Shown piece after piece: positions 59,901 through 64,000 of a DNA stretch of 64,000 nt. The translations under genes and the position numbers were made by a program. Source of the stretch: Antedon bifida (Eukaryota > Echinodermata > Crinoidea > Comatulida > Antedonidae); contig OY727097.1 of the NCBI GenBank assembly GCA_963402885.1, forward strand, positions 24,235,401 through 24,299,400, written 5' to 3'. The notes under the pieces are model-generated. The model ran no database searches. It had not been told where the DNA came from and was given only the letters and a program-made list of their open reading frames with translations. Every line of letters begins with the position of its first letter. The stretch's first letter is position 1.

Positions 59901-61454
59901 GACGAGTAACTGCCACTGTTTTGGACTCCCCTTTCTACTGCTGTTAAGCGGTGATGCGCGGATATAACAAGCATATTTGGTGGACAAACAGTCAAACAAG
60001 TTGTCAAACTGGTGGCATACAATTTGTAAACGGAGAATAAATAAAACCTAGGTCTACTCCACATCTACAACTATCATAATACGATATAATCCAAATCAGT
60101 TATGTTAAAGTTATATTATGTAAAAATCGATGTTATTTTTCAGCTAAAAGTTGCGGTTTGCCTTACGGCCCACTAAATGGCGTGGCAAGCTGCGTAAATT
60201 GGTTGTTTGGAGAAATATGTAACCCTGTCTGCAACGATGGGTATTATTTCTTTGATGGTCCTCTCAACAACTTGTATGTATGTTCGACTGCAGTTTGGAC
60301 ACCAGGAAGACAGATTCCTGACTGCACAGGTATTTAGATATTAAAGAGAAGCTCTGGGTTTAAACTTTCTATTGTTTATTATAAAAATATAAATTCAACA
60401 AAATAGATAATGACCCCACAAGTGCTACCAGAATTGTTCGTAATGTAAAACTCTGTCTACACTATCAAATTATAGTTTAATAACAAAAAAGGGTCATGTG
60501 TGCCCAAATATGGTAGTGATGTGCTTAAATATGGTACTGATATGACATCATCATGCCCATATATGGGCACATCACATTTTTTTGTCACATAAAGTTTGAT
60601 AATGTAGACAGAGCTTTATAAAGTAATTTTACTGATTTTCAATTCATAAAGTAATTATTTTCCTAAACAGAATATACATTACTTGAAAATGGAGAAACCG
60701 AATGTTCTGTTGGAACTCAACGTAAAGAATACTCATCTATCGGAGGCCCGGCCTGTCGTAAGTAATCATGATTTGCCGATAGAAAAAAACAATTCCCCCA
60801 GTTGTACGTCAGTTTTTTATATTATCATTCTTATAACTATTTTTCGTAGTGAAATGTCCAAGAGGACGATATGGCGAAAGACTATTCAACGAAGCAGTTT
60901 GTACCGACTGTCCTATTGGATCTTACCAGAATGTAACAGGAATGACATCATGTGAACCTTGTCCTTCTGGTCTTAGTACGACCGACCCAGGTGCAATATC
61001 TGAAGAAAAATGTGTGCAAATTGGTGAGACTCGTAAACATCTTTTAACATAAAATATGATTAAAGTTCCTCTTTGAGTCCTTCAATGATTCTTGAGGTCA
61101 TTCAGTTAATTTGTGTTGGTCTTTTGTGGATTCGTACCCGTTTTATGTCAGTGTCTGTTAAATCACTTTTCATTAAAGTATTTAATTAAGTTTAATCACG
61201 CTGGACCTCTTTCACGAAATATGCCATTGTTTCAAAAAGTATAGCTTCCAAATAATATATTATATGCACATTTAAATAATATAGCTATATACTTAACATT
61301 GTATTTGTTTATTCTACTACTTATTTATTTTATAGATAACCAACCCCAACCAGCAGTTGAAACAACTGAAATCGTCTCAGTTGTAACAGAGATAATCGAA
61401 GAAGGTACTCTTGACGAGTCATCATCAATAATCGGCGGGACAAGCTCAAGTTAA
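44880..61454 (+). CDS. Secreted sushi/EGF/HYR/GCC2 multidomain protein, SVEP1-related
   Basis: Exons: 44880-44949, 46838-47017, 47563-47913, 48935-49327, 49511-49627, 49938-50054, 50619-50741, 51092-51217, 51514-51636, 52024-52149, 52526-52684, 52929-53048, 53405-53521, 54207-54362, 54702-54824, 55178-55303, 55744-55866, 56193-56285, 56973-57083, 57633-57824, 58227-58454, 58994-59127, 59638-59740, 60144-60329, 60671-60757, 60850-61023, 61336-61454. The sum is 4,077 nt, 1,358 codons plus stop. Order: signal peptide, 5 sushi, 9 EGF, GCC2-like, 3 cbEGF, 2 six-Cys sushi, 2 HYR, sushi, Cys-poor linker, GCC2, acidic/Ser tail. No membrane segment. The C-terminal part (residues 884-1319) parallels the sushi-HYR-HYR-sushi-GCC2 module of the divergent SVEP1-like neighbour, but there is no vWA or pentraxin. 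Probably an extracellular matrix or adhesion protein; no named ortholog recognised. The ATG at 44880 has a signal-like sequence; an overlapping out-of-frame ATG at 44875 opens only a short frame. Confidence 0.87.
45148..45303. mobile_element. Hairpin MITE family C, copy 2
   Basis: gacgcaacgtaaagacgtac ... cgttgaccaatcacaagcga ... tagcttgtgattggtcattt ... gtctttacgttgcgtcctaa: an almost perfect inverted repeat, directly followed by copy 3. In intron 1 of the SVEP1-related gene. Confidence 0.83.
45297..45456. mobile_element. Hairpin MITE family C, copy 3
   Basis: aatgcttggttcccactaga ... ttgaccaaccacaagc ... gcttgtcagtggtcaaacg ... tagtgggaatcaagctt. Joined end to end with copy 2. Confidence 0.83.
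46205..46339. mobile_element. Dispersed element family B, copy 2
   Basis: aacaaggccatatacatggc, tgcagtcgcgtgctc, a (gacc)n core and cacgcgactaaaaa, as in copy 1. In intron 1 of the SVEP1-related gene. Confidence 0.78.
46838..49327 (+). CDS. SVEP1-related gene exons 2-4: five sushi domains
   Basis: Exon 2 (46838-47017) holds one sushi ([13 protein letters not shown] ... [10 protein letters not shown]). Exon 3 (47563-47913) holds two ([10 protein letters not shown] ..., [10 protein letters not shown] ...). Exon 4 (48935-49327) holds two ([10 protein letters not shown] ..., [10 protein letters not shown] ...). All exon ends are phase 1. At the exon 3 donor (GTAAGTAAGT) a phase-0 alternative exists, but only phase 1 keeps the frame. 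Confidence 0.88.
48120..48222 (-). mobile_element. tRNA-derived SINE fragment
   Basis: The minus strand reads gtagctttgtggttaaagtg then, about 35 bases on, gagggttcaagtgcc: A- and B-box-like elements of a pol III promoter. No intact cloverleaf. In intron 3 of the SVEP1-related gene. Confidence 0.5.
49511..53521 (+). CDS. SVEP1-related gene exons 5-13: nine EGF domains
   Basis: One EGF per exon, all class 1-1. Exons 6-11 and 13 start with a calcium-binding motif (NINEC, DADEC, DTNEC, DVNEC, DFNEC, DVNEC, DIDEC). Exons 5 ([12 protein letters not shown]) and 12 ([10 protein letters not shown]) lack it. Exon 11 has an insertion that makes it the longest of the set (159 nt). Confidence 0.9.
50088..50265. 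repeat. Dispersed repeat H, copy 2
   Basis: Phrases tatttaggggacactcctat and tttttaacactatggcaaat align with 14935-15115. Diverged. Confidence 0.6.
50484..50550. mobile_element. MITE family D, fragment
   Basis: gttgaatatgacatttaaatgtcacataatagtt matches the left internal part of the copy at 8245. Nothing of the right half is present. Confidence 0.5.
54001..54124. mobile_element. Hairpin MITE family A, copy 6
   Basis: aagctatgtctacactatca against tggtagtgtaaacagagcttt, in the intron before exon 14 of the SVEP1-related gene. Confidence 0.85.
54207..55866 (+). CDS. SVEP1-related gene exons 14-17: GCC2-like module and three cbEGF
   Basis: Exon 14 (54207-54362) encodes [23 protein letters not shown] and [11 protein letters not shown], a shortened GCC2/ephrin-like module with an EGF-like end. 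Exons 15-17 (54702-54824, 55178-55303, 55744-55866) are cbEGFs beginning DINEC, DTDEC and DIDEC. Confidence 0.88.
55052..55076. repeat. (att)n microsatellite
   Basis: Uninterrupted tta/att trinucleotide run in an intron. Confidence 0.85.
56193..57824 (+). CDS. SVEP1-related gene exons 18-20: two six-Cys sushi domains
   Basis: The first sushi is split by a 687-bp intron (56193-56285, 56973-57083); the second is one exon (57633-57824). Both contain the additional Cys pair also seen in sushi 1-3 of the minus-strand SVEP1-like gene ([16 protein letters not shown] against [13 protein letters not shown]). This is a strong sign of common descent. Confidence 0.87.
58227..59740 (+). CDS. SVEP1-related gene exons 21-23: two HYR domains
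   Basis: HYR1 (58227-58454) contains [22 protein letters not shown] but its front half is divergent. HYR2 is split by a phase-0 intron (58994-59127 and 59638-59740) with [12 protein letters not shown] ... [20 protein letters not shown]. The split is at the same place as in the SVEP1-like gene. Confidence 0.9.
59276..59418. mobile_element. Hairpin MITE family A, copy 7
   Basis: aagctctgtctacacagcta at the left, agtttgatagtgcagacagc at the right. It lies inside the intron that splits the second HYR domain. Confidence 0.85.
60144..61454 (+). CDS. SVEP1-related gene exons 24-27: sushi, linker, GCC2 and tail
   Basis: Exon 24 (60144-60329) is a divergent sushi with [17 protein letters not shown], the counterpart of [14 protein letters not shown] in the neighbour. 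Exon 25 (60671-60757) is a short linker. Exon 26 (60850-61023) is a GCC2 repeat ([10 protein letters not shown] ... [10 protein letters not shown]). Exon 27 encodes an acidic, Ser-rich tail ending GGTSSS at TAA 61452-61454. Confidence 0.87.
60447..60617. mobile_element. Hairpin MITE family A, copy 8
   Basis: aaaactctgtctacactatc ... tttgataatgtagacagagc. The longest copy, with two atatggta units in the loop-proximal part. Confidence 0.85.
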
Positions 61455-61600
61455 TTAGTCAAGCTCAAGTTAACTAGTCAAGCTCAAGTTAACTAGTCAA
61501 GCTCAAGTTAACTAATCAAGCTCAAGTTAACTAGTCAAGCTCAAGTTAACTAGTCAAGCTCAAGTTAAATATTAAAGCTCAAGTTAACTGTTCAAGCTAC
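61441..61600 (+). repeat. 19-bp minisatellite overlapping a stop codon
   Basis: About eight copies of the unit aagctcaagttaactagtc. The first copy supplies the last codons (SSS) and the TAA stop of the SVEP1-related gene; the rest is 3'UTR. Confidence 0.9.
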
Positions 61601-61642
61601 AAACAACAAAACTTTTTGTTTTTTTTTAAAGCAAAACTCATT

Positions 61643-61936
61643 ATTGTTAAAGATGTATTGTTTTCCAAAAACATGAAAAAAGTCATTTTGTAGAAAAATT
61701 GGAAAAAATGTTTTCACTTATGGAAAGACAAAAAGAAACGGTTATTTCAACCACAAAGCAATTGGCTGGCAGCCAATTTGGCTATTTTTTGCTTCAAATT
61801 ACATTTTTTTAATAATAATTTTTTTTCGATCCAATTTTTGGTAAAAGTGAATAAACTATTAATGGAACATCAAAATGGCATATTAAAAAAAGTTGAAACA
61901 AAATATTTTTTTCAGGAGAACAATTTATCTTTAAAG
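61643..61936. mobile_element. MITE family D, copy 3
   Basis: Starts ttaaagatgtattgttttcc, contains caattggctggcagccaatt and ends gagaacaatttatctttaaa. Opposite orientation to copies 1 and 2. Probably within the 3'UTR of the SVEP1-related gene. Confidence 0.78.
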
Positions 61937-61939
61937 ATC

Positions 61940-61945
61940 AATAAA
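61940..61945 (+). terminator. Candidate polyadenylation signal of the SVEP1-related gene
   Basis: AATAAA occurs at 61940-61945, and another at 61850-61855, both 400-500 bases past the stop. If either is used, the 3'UTR includes the minisatellite and most of a MITE copy. Confidence 0.3.
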
Positions 61946-64000
61946 CCAAACGTTCCATTTGTAAAACAAGTAGGCCTATCTTAGTACTGTTTCTTCTTAT
62001 TAAGGATCTTCAAAGTTTCTCTTAAAATGATTCGTCGTATTGTTAAAACACATTGGCACACATCTCGTTTATCACAGGAAAGTTTCCCTGAGTTTCAAAG
62101 CAGAGGTTCTACTGTACATTACCTGTAATTGTTGATGAAACCTTTCATTGTATTTCAATTCGAACTAATTGGTACGGTATTATCATATTTTGTCAAAAAC
62201 CGTGGCGTTCACCACTGGATAGCATACGAAGTAACTCCATTTGTGGAGTGTAGGAAAAATTGTTATGTCGTATTACATCAACATGTACTATGCGGCCTAG
62301 ACTTGCCTTAAGTCTGTATTTGATTTGTTCTTTTTATGTTAGTCCATCAGACGACATTTTAAGTTTTCTCTGGAAGATCAAGATTATACGTATGAAACAC
62401 AATATGCGCCAACATAATGATCTTTTTATTAATATTATTATTCGAAACTCAGTCCAGAAAATAGACTATATGCGGCCCTATCTATCATAATGACTATAAG
62501 ATTATAATAATTAGAATTTTCCTACAAACTGCTGAGGCATTATGTATTTTTGTTCCGTCATTTTATAATTATTCTAGTGTTTGTGACTTTATGAAAGAGA
62601 GCTTTAATGATTATGTTTGCAATGTGTCTATTGTGCACATTATACATTATTTCTTATTTATTGTTGTCTTTTTGAGCATTGTTGTTCCTATCTTTATATG
62701 GAATTTAGTCTAAAATAAAATATTGAAGCGATTGAATGAATTGAATAACTATATTATATACAATGCGTAAGGAATTTGTTTCAGTAAGAACAACTGAGAT
62801 TATCGTTTCGGGACGATATACGACGGAGACGGTAATTTATACAAATATTAATCTGCGCATGCGTATGAGCCCGTCGAATGGTCGACTTAACTTTCGTCTC
62901 AAACACTTACTAATAACAGAACACAGCATAAAAATAATATGTTTAAAATACTTGTTTTTCGTGGGAAAATGGCGATTTAAGGTTATCAACTAAATACATA
63001 AAATAAATTTGTCTTAATCTTTGTTAATTTTTGATGATTTCTTCTATTTATTTTCTTTGTTTCTTACTAACTACTGTTCTAATTTTCTCATTTATATTAA
63101 TTATTTCAAAGTTAACTAAATAAGGCTAATTTAAAAAGAAAAACATGACTGGATTGCGATGATGACGAGGTTGGAAGAGTAGGACGATGATAATGATAAC
63201 AAAATAGATTTACGATGATGAGGGGAATGATGATGACGATACGTTACAGTATAATGACAATAATAGGAACTAGTTACATCATGTATATCAATTGTGCGCA
63301 TGCTGGGAAATTGCTTCCTCACTTGATTCGTCGACACAGTTTTTGTGAATTCTAGGTCCAAACAAGGCAATCTAACAACAGGACAATGAGCTCGCCTTGC
63401 CAAGTTGTTTGATCTGTCATTTTTTATATTTTTTATATGGATGGCAATAAATATTACAATTACAATTACAAAGTTTGGAACTCGTAACAGTCCTTTGACC
63501 TTATGTATGGCTGTATTATGTACATATTTTCCGTGGCGCGCGCGGTGTCTGTTAAGAGGCTGATCGTTTCGCTGCCACATATAAACTCTTTGATCTCCGG
63601 AGCTCAGCATCATGTTGTTAAATTGCCCAGGTCCAAGTATGGAACAGCCAGACATTTTTGGTCCAAGCAACGACCAACGTCGTACAGTACACTAGTCCAA
63701 GGTCGTGGGAAATCGAAAGATCCTATTGGCCCATGATGACGACATGATTATAAATAGCATTAACAAAGATGACGGGAATCGGAGGAGTATTACTGCAAAA
63801 TGATGGTAATAACATCGATGGTGTTATGGCGACAAAAACTGCTAATAAAAAAAAAAGACGAAGATATAAAACAATTATTAGCATAAACACAAACTTTATT
63901 TTATTGCAACTTTGCTAATAATTGTGAACCCTGAAGATCGCCATTATACATATATATATAAAAAAAATCACAACTTTTTAAATAAATTAATTTAATTGTT
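61946..64000. other. Intergenic region at the right edge
   Basis: AT-rich sequence with a LINE-like 3' tail near 62690-62745 (ending in tgaatgaattgaat), gatgatgacg-type simple repeat near 63160-63240 and the family E element. I see no convincing exon; the 179-codon minus-strand frame at 63131-63670 overlaps the element and shows no family signature. Confidence 0.55.
63363..63631. mobile_element. MITE family E, copy 2 (inverted)
   Basis: aacaaggcaatctaacaaca, then gagctcgccttgccaag at the left. At the right the complement of gagctccggagatcaaagag, then ttaacaacatg and gggcaa. Reverse complement of 10809-11035, with a longer AT-rich centre. Confidence 0.78.

Noticed and set aside
63131-63670. 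179-codon open frame on the minus strand
   Set aside because: Overlaps the family E element, has low-complexity Ser/His-rich composition and no recognisable domain or splice context.

Overview
This is animal nuclear DNA: AT-rich, intron-dense, with GT/AG splice sites, tRNA-derived SINEs, LINE scraps and many short hairpin (MITE-like) elements. The gene families and repeat style suggest a marine invertebrate deuterostome, most likely an echinoderm. That placement is inference. No bacterial, viral or CRISPR signature was seen.

Layout. (1) 1-12944, minus strand: the first five coding exons of a STIM gene, the ER calcium sensor of store-operated calcium entry. It runs off the left edge, so only signal peptide, EF-hand pair and SAM domain are present. 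(2) 13338-16343, plus strand: a complete five-exon SRA1 gene, head to head with STIM (393 bp between the start codons). (3) 16344-18900: intergenic, with LINE and MITE remnants. (4) 18908-38824, minus strand: a complete 31-exon SVEP1/polydom-like gene of about 2,067 codons. Its order is signal peptide, vWA, Cys-rich, GCC2-like, 3 sushi, 2 HYR, sushi, linker with an Arg cluster, 3 GCC2-like, 6 EGF, pentraxin, 3 EGF, sushi, 3 EGF, 4 sushi. (5) 38.9-44.9 kb: a shared upstream region without visible exons. (6) 44880-61454, plus strand: a complete 27-exon gene of 1,358 codons for a secreted sushi/EGF/HYR/GCC2 protein. Its C-terminal third repeats the sushi-HYR-HYR-sushi-GCC2 module of the SVEP1-like gene, down to the intron position in the second HYR domain. 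(7) 61455-64000: a minisatellite overlapping the stop codon, MITEs, and no further gene.

All exons were spliced by eye. For the three complete genes the exon lengths sum to a multiple of three with no internal stop. The two large genes probably encode extracellular matrix or adhesion proteins and look like an inverted (divergent) duplication. STIM and SRA1 are unrelated in function but may share a promoter. Non-coding DNA holds at least six hairpin or inverted-repeat families, one with eight copies, plus four minisatellites.
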